A DNA stretch of 8,951 bases, from positions 1 through 8,951 of the forward strand of contig CAKUMG010000171.1 in the NCBI GenBank assembly GCA_934667465.1. Reading direction: 5' to 3'. Positions 1 through 7,701 of this stretch are shown here, in pieces. Under the pieces are notes generated by a model, which worked only from the letters and a program-made list of their open reading frames with translations, ran no database searches and was not told where the DNA came from. How positions within the stretch are numbered: the first letter of the stretch is position 1; each line of letters starts with the position of its first letter. The position numbers and the translations under genes were made by a program. This DNA comes from an uncultured Actinoplanes sp. Lineage in GTDB: Bacteria > Actinomycetota > Actinomycetes > Mycobacteriales > Micromonosporaceae.

Positions 1-29
1 GGTACGCATGCTAGCCGAGCGCCAGGGGG

Positions 30-104
30 TGAGCCCCGGCCGGAATCGAACCGGCGTCCTCCGGATTCGCAGTCCGACGCGTCGACCTCTGCGCTACGGG
101 ACCC
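30..104 (-). tRNA. tRNA-Arg, anticodon GCG (atypical)
   Basis: Read on the minus strand, the sequence folds as a cloverleaf. The acceptor stem is GGTCCCG against CGGGGCT and can gain an extra G-C pair. U8 and A9 are present, followed by a D-stem GCG/CGC with a GG in the loop. The anticodon stem-loop TCGGA-CTGCGAA-TCCGG gives anticodon GCG at 68-70. The variable loop has 5 bases, and the T-arm is GCCGG-TTCGATT-CCGGC. GCG would read the Arg codon CGC. Bacteria normally read CGU/CGC with an A34 (inosine) anticodon ACG, so this is atypical. No CCA is encoded. The 8-bp acceptor option (104 with 31) leaves A at the discriminator position; a 7-bp stem would leave C. The gene lies 34 bases downstream of the threonine aldolase stop and may be co-transcribed with it. 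It could be a diverged or low-expression copy. The tRNA fold is well supported; identity and function less so. Confidence 0.75.
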
Positions 105-128
105 ACCGCGGGGCACCGTAGCGCAGAG
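87..128 (-). repeat. 13-bp perfect inverted repeat overlapping tRNA 5' half
   Basis: CTCTGCGCTACGG at 87-99 is matched exactly by its reverse complement CCGTAGCGCAGAG at 116-128, with a 16-base loop. One arm lies in the tRNA, from the end of the 5' acceptor strand through the D-stem. The other lies between the tRNA and the threonine aldolase stop. In a read-through transcript this hairpin would compete with the cloverleaf. It could also act as a termination or processing structure for the upstream operon; no U-tract follows. Confidence 0.8.
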
Positions 129-138
129 CCGGCACCCG

Positions 139-2629
<2,491 letters not shown>

Positions 2630-4090
2630 TTACTTGAGGCCGTTGCTGATGGCGCTGATCAGTTCACCGTTGGAGGTGTCGCCGGAGAACTCCCAGAAGA
2701 AGGCGCCGCCGAGACCCTGCTGCTTGGCGTAGGTCATCTTGCCGCCGATCGTGGCCGGGGTGTCGTAGCTGTACCAGTTGTTGCCGCACTTGGCGTACGC
2801 GGTGCCGGCAACCGTGCCGGTGGCGGGGCAGCTGTTCTTGAGGACCTTGTAGTCCTCGATGCCCTGCTCGTACGTGCCCGGCGCCGCGCCGGTGGCCGTG
2901 CCGCCCGGGGCCTGGGTGACGCCGGTCCAGCCGCGGCCGTAGAAGCCGATGCCGAGCAGCATCTTGCTCGCCGGGACGCCCTTGCTCTTGAGCTTCTGGA
3001 TCGCCGCGTCGGACCAGAAGCCCTGCTGCGGGATGCCGCTGTAGGAGGTGAGCGGCGAGTGCGGTGCGGTCGGGCCCTGCGGGGCGAACGCGCCGAAGTA
3101 GTCGTAGGTCATCGGGAAGACCAGGTCGAGCTTCGCGATGCCGGAGGCGTAGTCGGCGGCGTCGAGCTTGCCGCCGTTGCTGCCGTCGGCGGAGATGGCC
3201 GAGGTGACCAGGAAGTTCGAGCCGAACTTGGTGCGCAGGGCGCTGACGACCTTGTTGTACGAGTCCGGGCCGCTGGCGTCACAGGTGAGGCCGCACGCGT
3301 TGGGGTACTCCCAGTCGACGTCGATGCCGTCCCACAGACCCTTCCAGCGCGGGTCGTTGATCAGGTTGTAGCAGCTGTTCGCGAAGCCGGTGGGGTTCGC
3401 GGCGGCCTGGGTGAAGCCGCCGGACCAGGTCCAGCCGCCGAACGACCAGATCAGCTTGATGTTCGGGTACTGCGCCTTGAGCTTCTTCAGCTGGTTGAAG
3501 CTGCCCCGCAGCGTCTGGTCCCAGGTGTCCGCGGCGCCGTCGACACTGTCCGCGGCGGTGTACGCCTTCTCGTAGTCGGCGTAGCTGTCACCGATGCTGC
3601 ACTGACCGTTCGACGTGTTGCCGAACGCGTACAGGATGTGCGTGAGCTTCGAGGCGGAACCGCTCGTCACGAGATTCTTGACGTGGTAGTTCCGGCCGTA
3701 GACGCCCCACTCGGCGAAGTAGCCGACGACATTCTTGCCCGCGGTGCCCGGCGGCGTCGTGGGCGGCGTGGTCGGGGGTGTGGTGGGCGGGGTGGTCGGG
3801 GGCGTGGTGGGCGGCGTCGTGGGGCCGCCGGTGCACGCTCCGTTGTCGGCCCAGACGTCCCACTGCCCGGCGTGCGTCGCCGGGGCCTCGTTCTGGGTCC
3901 ACCACTTGGCCGTGTAGTTCTTGCCGGACTGGGAGGCCTGCTGACCGTTGGTGTAGGTGGCGGTCGCGCTCCACGCGGGGGCGCACGCCGCCGCGGCCGA
4001 GGCCGCGGTGGCCTGGACCATCGGCACCGTCGCGCTGGCGACTGCCACGATCGCACCGAGCCACAGGGCACGGCGGGGGGATGTCTTCAC
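2630..4090 (-). CDS. secreted GH18 chitinase with N-terminal chitin-binding module
   Basis: A 486-residue exported endochitinase-type enzyme that hydrolyses beta-1,4 links in chitin. Residues 1-34 form a signal peptide: KTSPRR, a hydrophobic core, then an alanine-rich cleavage region ending ASAAA. Residues 36-86 form a CBM5/12-like carbohydrate-binding module, with the aromatic pair in AKWWTQ and flanking Cys36 and Cys86. A linker of six TTPP units spans 91-114. The GH18 barrel covers about 119-486: SFGGW at 216-220, the catalytic DGIDVDWEYP at 254-263 (DxxDxDxE, acid Glu261), MTYDYFG at 327-333, and the closing tryptophan of FFWEF (466). Start: GTG at 4088-4090, preceded by GAGGAGA about 5 bases upstream. 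It stands alone between a promoter at 4140-4169 and a terminator at 2586-2613. No DasR-type ACTGGTCTAGACC site is visible upstream. A different palindrome lies in the 5' UTR. Family is certain; substrate detail and endo/exo mode are inferred. Confidence 0.97.
   Translation of the reverse strand: MKTSPRRALWLGAIVAVASATVPMVQATAASAAAACAPAWSATATYTNGQQASQSGKNYTAKWWTQNEAPATHAGQWDVWADNGACTGGPTTPPTTPPTTPPTTPPTTPPTTPPGTAGKNVVGYFAEWGVYGRNYHVKNLVTSGSASKLTHILYAFGNTSNGQCSIGDSYADYEKAYTAADSVDGAADTWDQTLRGSFNQLKKLKAQYPNIKLIWSFGGWTWSGGFTQAAANPTGFANSCYNLINDPRWKGLWDGIDVDWEYPNACGLTCDASGPDSYNKVVSALRTKFGSNFLVTSAISADGSNGGKLDAADYASGIAKLDLVFPMTYDYFGAFAPQGPTAPHSPLTSYSGIPQQGFWSDAAIQKLKSKGVPASKMLLGIGFYGRGWTGVTQAPGGTATGAAPGTYEQGIEDYKVLKNSCPATGTVAGTAYAKCGNNWYSYDTPATIGGKMTYAKQQGLGGAFFWEFSGDTSNGELISAISNGLK
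3749..3820 (-). repeat. six tandem 12-bp units encoding the TTPP linker
   Basis: Six imperfect 12-base units encode (TTPP)x6 between the chitin-binding module and the catalytic barrel. Third positions vary between units, so the repeat is held at protein level and is not a fresh DNA duplication. Such Thr-Pro linkers are flexible and extended in secreted multidomain enzymes. Unit number could vary between strains by slippage. Confidence 0.9.
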
Positions 4091-4094
4091 GGCG

Positions 4095-4101
4095 TCTCCT
4101 C
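4095..4101 (-). promoter_or_regulatory. chitinase ribosome binding site
   Basis: GAGGAGA on the minus strand ends a few bases before the GTG at 4090. It supports this GTG as the start and shows the chitinase mRNA is leadered, in contrast to the divergent gene. Confidence 0.7.
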
Positions 4102-4105
4102 GGAA

Positions 4106-4127
4106 CCTTTAGGAAACTTTCCAAAGG
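4106..4127 (-). promoter_or_regulatory. nested palindrome in the chitinase 5' UTR (candidate operator)
   Basis: On the minus strand the core GGAAAGTTTCC (4112-4122) is a perfect 5+1+5 palindrome. It is flanked by CCTTT and AAAGG, which pair with each other with one extra base. It falls about 10-25 bases downstream of the transcription start predicted from the promoter at 4140-4169, where a repressor would block transcription. From memory, GGAAAGTTTCC-like elements occur before other secreted actinobacterial glycoside hydrolases. The binding protein is not identified here. Confidence 0.55.
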
Positions 4128-4139
4128 GAAGTTGAAGAG

Positions 4140-4169
4140 ACGGTAGTCACATCTATGAACATCAGTCAA
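4140..4169 (-). promoter_or_regulatory. candidate chitinase promoter
   Basis: A -35 box TTGACT (4164-4169) and a -10 box TACCGT (4140-4145) on the minus strand are separated by 18 bases. The -35 matches TTGACA at five of six positions, and the -10 fits the actinobacterial TAnnnT form. The predicted start near 4133 gives a 5' UTR of about 43 bases holding the palindrome and ribosome binding site. It would be a housekeeping-sigma promoter. Confidence 0.5.
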
Positions 4170-4248
4170 GGAGGTCGCTGCGGATTACTCAGGGTCTTAA
4201 CTTTGCCGACTACGGCCGCACCGCGTGCATCCACATACGTACTGCGCG

Positions 4249-4254
4249 TAGTCT
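4249..4254 (+). promoter_or_regulatory. candidate -10 box upstream of the 11-codon ORF
   Basis: TAGTCT fits TAnnnT and lies 6 bases before the ATG at 4261, so transcription would begin on that ATG (leaderless). The hexamer 18 bases upstream, GTGCAT, is a poor -35. Confidence 0.4.
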
Positions 4255-4260
4255 GCCGTC

Positions 4261-4296
4261 ATGACCATCGCCGTCGACGAACACCCCGGCCGATGA
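4261..4296 (+). CDS. 11-codon upstream ORF coupled to the DUF429 gene
   Basis: ATG at 4261 opens an 11-residue reading frame, MTIAVDEHPGR, ending in TGA at 4294-4296. The stop overlaps the ATG of the DUF429 gene in the arrangement ATGA. The ATG lies 6 bases after a TAnnnT box and has no Shine-Dalgarno, as expected for a leaderless start. The downstream ATG also lacks a Shine-Dalgarno, so translation of the larger gene may depend on ribosomes ending on this short ORF. The peptide resembles nothing I know. It could be a chance ORF, but the three signals fit together. Confidence refers to its being translated. Confidence 0.4.
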   Translation: MTIAVDEHPGR

Positions 4297-4970
4297 GCAT
4301 CCACGTGATCGGCGTCGATGCCTACGCCCTCGGCTGGGTGGGCGTGGAGCTCCGCGAAGGACAGTTCGGCCGGGCGATGCTGGCGTCCACCCTGTACGAG
4401 ATCGTGGCGGGCAGCTCCGGCGCCGCCGTCATCGGTGTCGACATCCCGCTCGGCATGCTGCCCGACCGCTGGCGCGCCGCCGACACCCTGGCCGCGGACA
4501 CGCTCGGACCGCGCCGCAGCAGCGTCTTCCGGGTGCCGCCGCGCGCGGTGTGGGAGGAGACCGACTTCGCGGCCGCGAACCGGGTCTGCCGCGACCTCAC
4601 CGGCTCGGGCCTGAGCCGCCAGTCGTGGGCGCTGCGCCCCAAGCTGCTCGAGGCGAACGCGATCTGGGAGCGGCACCCGGGCCTGCTCTTCGAGGCCCAC
4701 CCGGAGGTGTCGTTCCGGGAGATGGCCGGCGAGCCGCTGCCCTATGCCAAGAAGACGTGGAGCGGCCAGGCCCGGCGCCGCGAGCTGCTGGCCAAGCACG
4801 GCATCGTGCTCCCCGACCACCTGGGCCCGGCCGGCCAGGCGCCCCCGGACGACATCCTGGACGCCGCCGCCGTCGCGTGGACCGCGCACCGGATGGCGAC
4901 CGGGACGGCCCGCAGCCACCCCAGTCCCCCGGAGGAGCTCGACGGCGCCCCGATCGCCATCTGGTTCTAG
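4293..4970 (+). CDS. DUF429 family protein (predicted RNase H-fold nuclease)
   Basis: A 225-residue soluble protein of the DUF429 family, described as a predicted nuclease with an RNase H-like fold; I know of no defined biological role. Acidic residues expected for a two-metal RNase H-type site are visible: Asp9 in IGVDAYALGW, Asp50 in VIGVDIPLGM, Glu138 in EAHPEVSF, and Asp186, Asp187 and Asp190 in PDDILDAAAVAWTAHR. There is no signal peptide or membrane segment. Start: ATG at 4293, because the conserved first strand (IHVIGVD) follows at once. An in-frame ATG at 4155 would add 46 non-conserved, Arg-rich residues and lies upstream of the likely promoter. The gene is divergent from the chitinase and convergent with proC, sharing the stop tetranucleotide CTAG at 4967-4970. 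Translation may be coupled to the short ORF at 4261-4296. Family assignment is good; activity is inferred. Confidence 0.85.
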   Translation: MSIHVIGVDAYALGWVGVELREGQFGRAMLASTLYEIVAGSSGAAVIGVDIPLGMLPDRWRAADTLAADTLGPRRSSVFRVPPRAVWEETDFAAANRVCRDLTGSGLSRQSWALRPKLLEANAIWERHPGLLFEAHPEVSFREMAGEPLPYAKKTWSGQARRRELLAKHGIVLPDHLGPAGQAPPDDILDAAAVAWTAHRMATGTARSHPSPPEELDGAPIAIWF

Positions 4971-5767
4971 GCGCTCTGGGCGGCGATCTCGCGCGCCCGG
5001 TCGCGGGCTGCTTCCAGTGCGGCGAGCAGCGCCGCGCGTACACCATGGTTCTCCAGCTCGCGGATCGCCGAGATCGTGGTGCCGGCCGGCGAGGTCACCG
5101 CCTCGCGGAGCTTGACCGGGTGCTCGCCCGAGTCGCGCAGCATCACGGCCGAGCCGATCGCGGTCTGCACGATCAGCTCGTGCGCGACCTGGCGCGGCAG
5201 CCCGAGCAGGATGCCCGCGTCGATCATCGCCTCGACCAGCAGATAGAAGTAGGCCGGCCCGGAGCCCGACAGCGCCGTCACGGCGTCCTGCTGCGCCTCG
5301 GGCACCCGCACGGTCGAGCCGAGCGGGCGGAACATCTCCTCGGCGATCTCCAGGTGCCCGGCCGTCGCGTGCGGACCGGCGGAGATCGCCGTCATCGCCT
5401 GGTCGACCAGTGCCGGGGTGTTCGTCATGACCCGGACGACCGGGGTGCCCTCGGGCAGCCGGGCCGCGAAGAAGCCGGTGGGCAGGCCCGCGCAGAGCGA
5501 GATGACCAGCTTGTCGGCCGCGATCTTCGCGCCGATCTCCTCCAGCAGGACGCCCGCGTCCTGCGGCTTGACCGCGATCGCGAGGACGCCGGCCTCCGCG
5601 ACCGCCGTGGCGTTGTCGACCACCCGGACGCCATAGCGCTCCGCCAGCTCGGCGCCGCGCTCGGCACGCCGGGCCGTCACCAGGAGTTGATCGGCCGGCC
5701 GGCCCGCGCGCAACAGTCCGGAGAGGACCAGCTCGCCGATCTTGCCCGCGCCGATGACCGCGATCAT
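4967..5767 (-). CDS. proC: pyrroline-5-carboxylate reductase
   Basis: Performs the last step of proline synthesis: NAD(P)H reduction of 1-pyrroline-5-carboxylate to proline, in the cytoplasm. At 266 residues it has the usual family length. The N-terminal Rossmann segment IGAGKIGE starts at residue 5, followed by AVKPQD (65-70) and RVMTNTPALV (112-121). The C-terminal dimerisation and active-site domain carries ALSGSGPAYFYLLVEAM (165-181) and the signature TSPAGTTISAI (225-235). Start: ATG at 5765-5767, with the strong ribosome site AGGAGGT 6 bases upstream. The gene follows the phosphofructokinase stop by 33 bases on the same strand, so the two probably form an operon. Its stop overlaps the convergent DUF429 stop by 4 bases, with no terminator between them. 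Confidence 0.95.
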   Translation of the reverse strand: MIAVIGAGKIGELVLSGLLRAGRPADQLLVTARRAERGAELAERYGVRVVDNATAVAEAGVLAIAVKPQDAGVLLEEIGAKIAADKLVISLCAGLPTGFFAARLPEGTPVVRVMTNTPALVDQAMTAISAGPHATAGHLEIAEEMFRPLGSTVRVPEAQQDAVTALSGSGPAYFYLLVEAMIDAGILLGLPRQVAHELIVQTAIGSAVMLRDSGEHPVKLREAVTSPAGTTISAIRELENHGVRAALLAALEAARDRAREIAAQSA

Positions 5768-5773
5768 GAAAAT

Positions 5774-5780
5774 ACCTCCT
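5774..5780 (-). promoter_or_regulatory. strong ribosome binding site of proC
   Basis: AGGAGGT on the minus strand, 6 bases before the ATG at 5767, in the 33-base gap after the phosphofructokinase stop. It fixes the proC start and indicates independent initiation within the two-gene transcript. Confidence 0.85.
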
Positions 5781-5800
5781 GGGACGGCCCGATGAACAGC

Positions 5801-6829
5801 TCAGCTGCCGAAGAAGACCTCGGCCTCTTCGTACCGCGCCAACGGTACGGTCTTGAGCTCCCCGGTGCCGTCGATGAGGGGCACCCGCACGATGTCGGTG
5901 CCGCGCAGCGCCATCATCTTGCCGAAGTCTCCCTCGTGGACGGCGTCGATGGCCTGCAGCCCGAAACGGGTGGCGAGGACCCGGTCGTACGCCGAGGGCG
6001 TGCCGCCGCGCTGGATGTGCCCGAGCACGACCGTGCGCGCCTCCTTGCCGGTCTTCTCCTCCAGCTGCGAGGCGAGCCACTGCCCGATGCCGCCGAGCCG
6101 CACGTGCCCGAACGCGTCGAGGTCCTTGTCCTGCGTGATCGACTGGCCCTCGAGGGGCTCGGCGCCCTCCGCGACGACGACGATCGGCGCGTACTCGACC
6201 TGGAACCGCTTCGTCACGTACGTCGCGACCTGGTCGACGTCGAACTTGCGCTCCGGCAGCAGGATGACGTTGGCGCCGCCGGCGAGCCCGGCGTGCAGCG
6301 CGATCCAGCCGGCGTGCCGGCCCATGACCTCGACGACCAGCGTGCGGTGGTGCGACTCGGCGGTGGTGTGCAGCCGGTCGATGGCCTCCATCGCGATGTT
6401 GACGGCGGTGTCGAAGCCGAACGTGTAGTCGGTGGCGTTGAGGTCGTTGTCGATCGTCTTGGGCACACCGACCACGTCGACGCCCAGATCGCCGAGCTGG
6501 GTGGCGACGCCGAGGGTGTCCTCGCCGCCGATCGCGATGAGCGCGTCGACGCCCTGCTCGGCCAGGTTGGCCTTGATCTTTTCGACGCCGCCTGAGATCT
6601 TGAACGGGTTGGTGCGGGACGAGCCGAGGATGGTGCCGCCGCGCGGCAGGATGCCGCGGACCTCTCCGATGCCGAGCGGCTTGGTGAGCCCCTCGAGGGG
6701 GCCCTTCCAGCCGTCCCGGAAGCCGACGAACTCGTGACCGTAGACGGCGACGCCCTTACGGACCACCGCCCGGATCACCGCGTTCAGGCCGGGGCAGTCC
6801 CCGCCACCGGTGAGCACGCCGATTCGCAT
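5801..6829 (-). CDS. pfp: 6-phosphofructokinase, PPi-type signature (group III)
   Basis: Phosphorylates fructose 6-phosphate to fructose 1,6-bisphosphate in glycolysis. The 342 residues align in register with E. coli PfkA numbering: TGGGDCPG (7-14), IGGEDTLG (100-107), PKTIDND (123-129) with catalytic Asp127, MGRHAGW (169-175) and RGGTPSAYDR (274-283). ATP-dependent enzymes have Gly at 104. PPi-dependent enzymes, such as that of Amycolatopsis methanolica, have Asp104 with Lys124. This protein has Asp104 and Lys124, so I predict diphosphate-dependent, reversible activity. The M. tuberculosis ATP enzyme, as I recall it, keeps Gly104 with Lys124, so residue 104 is the deciding one. Start: ATG at 6827-6829, preceded by GGGAGGA about 9 bases upstream. 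First gene of a likely operon with proC. If the donor assignment is wrong, pfkA is the proper name. Confidence 0.92.
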   Translation of the reverse strand: MRIGVLTGGGDCPGLNAVIRAVVRKGVAVYGHEFVGFRDGWKGPLEGLTKPLGIGEVRGILPRGGTILGSSRTNPFKISGGVEKIKANLAEQGVDALIAIGGEDTLGVATQLGDLGVDVVGVPKTIDNDLNATDYTFGFDTAVNIAMEAIDRLHTTAESHHRTLVVEVMGRHAGWIALHAGLAGGANVILLPERKFDVDQVATYVTKRFQVEYAPIVVVAEGAEPLEGQSITQDKDLDAFGHVRLGGIGQWLASQLEEKTGKEARTVVLGHIQRGGTPSAYDRVLATRFGLQAIDAVHEGDFGKMMALRGTDIVRVPLIDGTGELKTVPLARYEEAEVFFGS

Positions 6830-6877
6830 ATTTGCTCGTCCTCCCTGATCGGGTCGCGAGAGGCCCGGCAGGAATCA

Positions 6878-6897
6878 GCCCGGCGCAGGGGCCGGGC
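6878..6897 (-). terminator. GC-rich hairpin downstream of the flavoprotein gene
   Basis: GCCCGGC (6878-6884) pairs with GCCGGGC (6891-6897), a 7-bp stem with a 6-base loop. An alternative pairing uses 6862-6869 with 6891-6898. The stem lies 60 bases past the stop at 6958 and 49 bases before the phosphofructokinase start, without a U-tract. It may terminate the upstream gene. If the promoter at 6919-6947 is real, it lies instead in the phosphofructokinase leader. Confidence 0.35.
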
Positions 6898-6918
6898 CGG
6901 GGGCGGGCCGCAACGCGC

Positions 6919-6947
6919 ACTGTAGTCGTCCGACTCCGCCCAGACCA
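6919..6947 (-). promoter_or_regulatory. weak candidate promoter for the phosphofructokinase-proC operon
   Basis: TACAGT (6919-6924) on the minus strand fits TAnnnT. TGGTCT lies 17 bases upstream (6942-6947) and matches the -35 consensus at only three of six positions. The predicted 5' UTR is about 80 bases and contains the GC-rich hairpin at 6878-6897. Confidence 0.3.
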
Positions 6948-6957
6948 GCACACTCGA

Positions 6958-7458
6958 CTACAAGCGGACCGTTTCGTTCTCGCCCGCGTCGGGGGTCTTC
7001 CCGGTCACGGCGGCCTTCGCGGCACCCAGGAGCGTGAGCACGTTCGAGCTGTGCGCGGCGTCCCAGTACTGCGCGGTCTCGGCGGTCACCTTGACCAGCG
7101 TCAGGTTCGGCGTGTCGAGGCCGTCCGGGAACCAGGCCTTGAGGGCGGGGTTCCACAGCTCCTCGGCCTTGGCGCGGTTCTCGGTCTGCACCGCGAAGCC
7201 CGAGATCGACGTCCACGCGTTCTGCTTCGAGTCGCTGAACGACACGTTGACCTGCGGGTTGAGCCGCACCTGCGCCACGAAGTCGCTGTCGCTGTAGGTG
7301 AAGAACCAGAGATCGCCGTCGAACTCCACGTCCTGCACCGCCATCGGCCGCGCCTCGTGCCGCCCCTCCGCCGTCATGGTCGTCACCATGCCGATCTTGG
7401 CGTCCTTCACGAGCTCCTTGAGGTGTTCCCGCTTCTCCTGCTCGGTTCGCTCAGCCAT
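6958..7458 (-). CDS. pyridoxamine 5'-phosphate oxidase-like flavin-binding protein
   Basis: A 166-residue protein of the split-barrel flavin-binding superfamily, closest in character to small 'general stress protein 26'-type pyridoxamine 5'-phosphate oxidase-like proteins. These bind FMN or F420; the substrate is unknown. Visible features: the helix EQEKREHLKELVKDAKIGMVTTM (residues 6-28), the strand HEARPMAVQDVEF (34-46) where the family has its xxRPM motif, GDLWFFTYSDS (48-58), and a C-terminal AWFPDGLDTPNLTLVKV region (108-124). It is too short for true PdxH. Start: three tandem ATGs lie at 7456-7464. GAGAGG directly precedes the first, so the third (7458) has the proper 6-base spacing and is chosen. 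A longer form from 7572 would add a non-conserved stretch. A stress-sigma-like promoter lies at 7490-7514. The Crp-family gene is upstream on the same strand but 243 bases away, so probably separate. Confidence 0.85.
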   Translation of the reverse strand: MAERTEQEKREHLKELVKDAKIGMVTTMTAEGRHEARPMAVQDVEFDGDLWFFTYSDSDFVAQVRLNPQVNVSFSDSKQNAWTSISGFAVQTENRAKAEELWNPALKAWFPDGLDTPNLTLVKVTAETAQYWDAAHSSNVLTLLGAAKAAVTGKTPDAGENETVRL

Positions 7459-7464
7459 CATCAT

Positions 7465-7470
7465 CCTCTC
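7465..7470 (-). promoter_or_regulatory. ribosome site deciding among three tandem ATGs
   Basis: GAGAGG on the minus strand abuts the first of three consecutive ATG codons (7464, 7461, 7458). Only the third ATG has workable spacing of 6 bases, so translation most likely starts at 7458. Confidence 0.55.
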
Positions 7471-7489
7471 GTCGGTGGTACTTGGAGTC

Positions 7490-7514
7490 CTTCCCGAGCG
7501 GTCACCGACGAAAC
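7490..7514 (-). promoter_or_regulatory. candidate stress-sigma (SigB/SigF-like) promoter
   Basis: On the minus strand GTTT (7511-7514) is followed by 15 bases and GGGAAG (7490-7495). This resembles the actinobacterial SigB/SigF pattern GTTT-N14-16-GGGTAT, with mismatches in the -10. It lies about 30 bases before the chosen start at 7458 and fits the general-stress character of the gene. No housekeeping-type pair is seen at this place. Confidence 0.35.
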
Positions 7515-7701
7515 AGATCAAGAGTTGAAAGCGGCTGTCGTAGCGGGGTGGTGGGTGCAGACCGCTGCTCACGCCGAGGGCCCGGCGTGGCTTCGCCGGC
7601 CGCTGGCGCGTCCGGAACGCGAAGCCCCACCGGGCGACGTGCGTGAGTGGGCACGCTCAAAACCCGTCGGTGGTCACGCTCGAAGCAGCGCGCGCCAGGT
7701 G

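Larger units (their letters stand above)
7465..7701. other. intergenic stretch without a convincing gene
   Basis: These 237 bases between two minus-strand genes hold no ORF with a credible start and ribosome site. Small hairpins are visible: CCGGCG/CGCCGG at 7582-7599 and CGCGT/ACGCG at 7607-7621. CACGCTC repeats directly at 7652-7658 and 7675-7681. The left end holds the leader and candidate promoter of the flavoprotein gene. One of the hairpins could terminate the Crp-family transcript, but none has a U-tract. Confidence 0.5.

Noticed and set aside
3749..3820. Possible CRISPR-like or minisatellite array
   Set aside because: There are no spacers. The units are contiguous, 12 bases, in frame, and encode a standard Thr-Pro linker.
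4168..4175. Perfect Shine-Dalgarno-like AAGGAGGT on the plus strand
   Set aside because: No ATG, GTG or TTG follows at a usable distance (only ATT), and it overlaps the -35 box of the minus-strand chitinase promoter. Probably coincidental.
4155..4292. 46-codon N-terminal extension of the DUF429 gene
   Set aside because: The extra residues are Arg-rich and unlike the family. The extension begins upstream of the likely promoter, and the conserved first strand begins right after the ATG at 4293.
4550..6595. Long plus-strand open frame (681 codons)
   Set aside because: Antisense and out-of-frame reading across DUF429, proC and the phosphofructokinase. Low-complexity Arg/Asp/Gly composition and it crosses three well-supported genes.
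7465..7572. Longer N-terminus for the flavin-binding protein
   Set aside because: It would run through the candidate promoter and ribosome site. The conserved region starts after the tandem ATGs.
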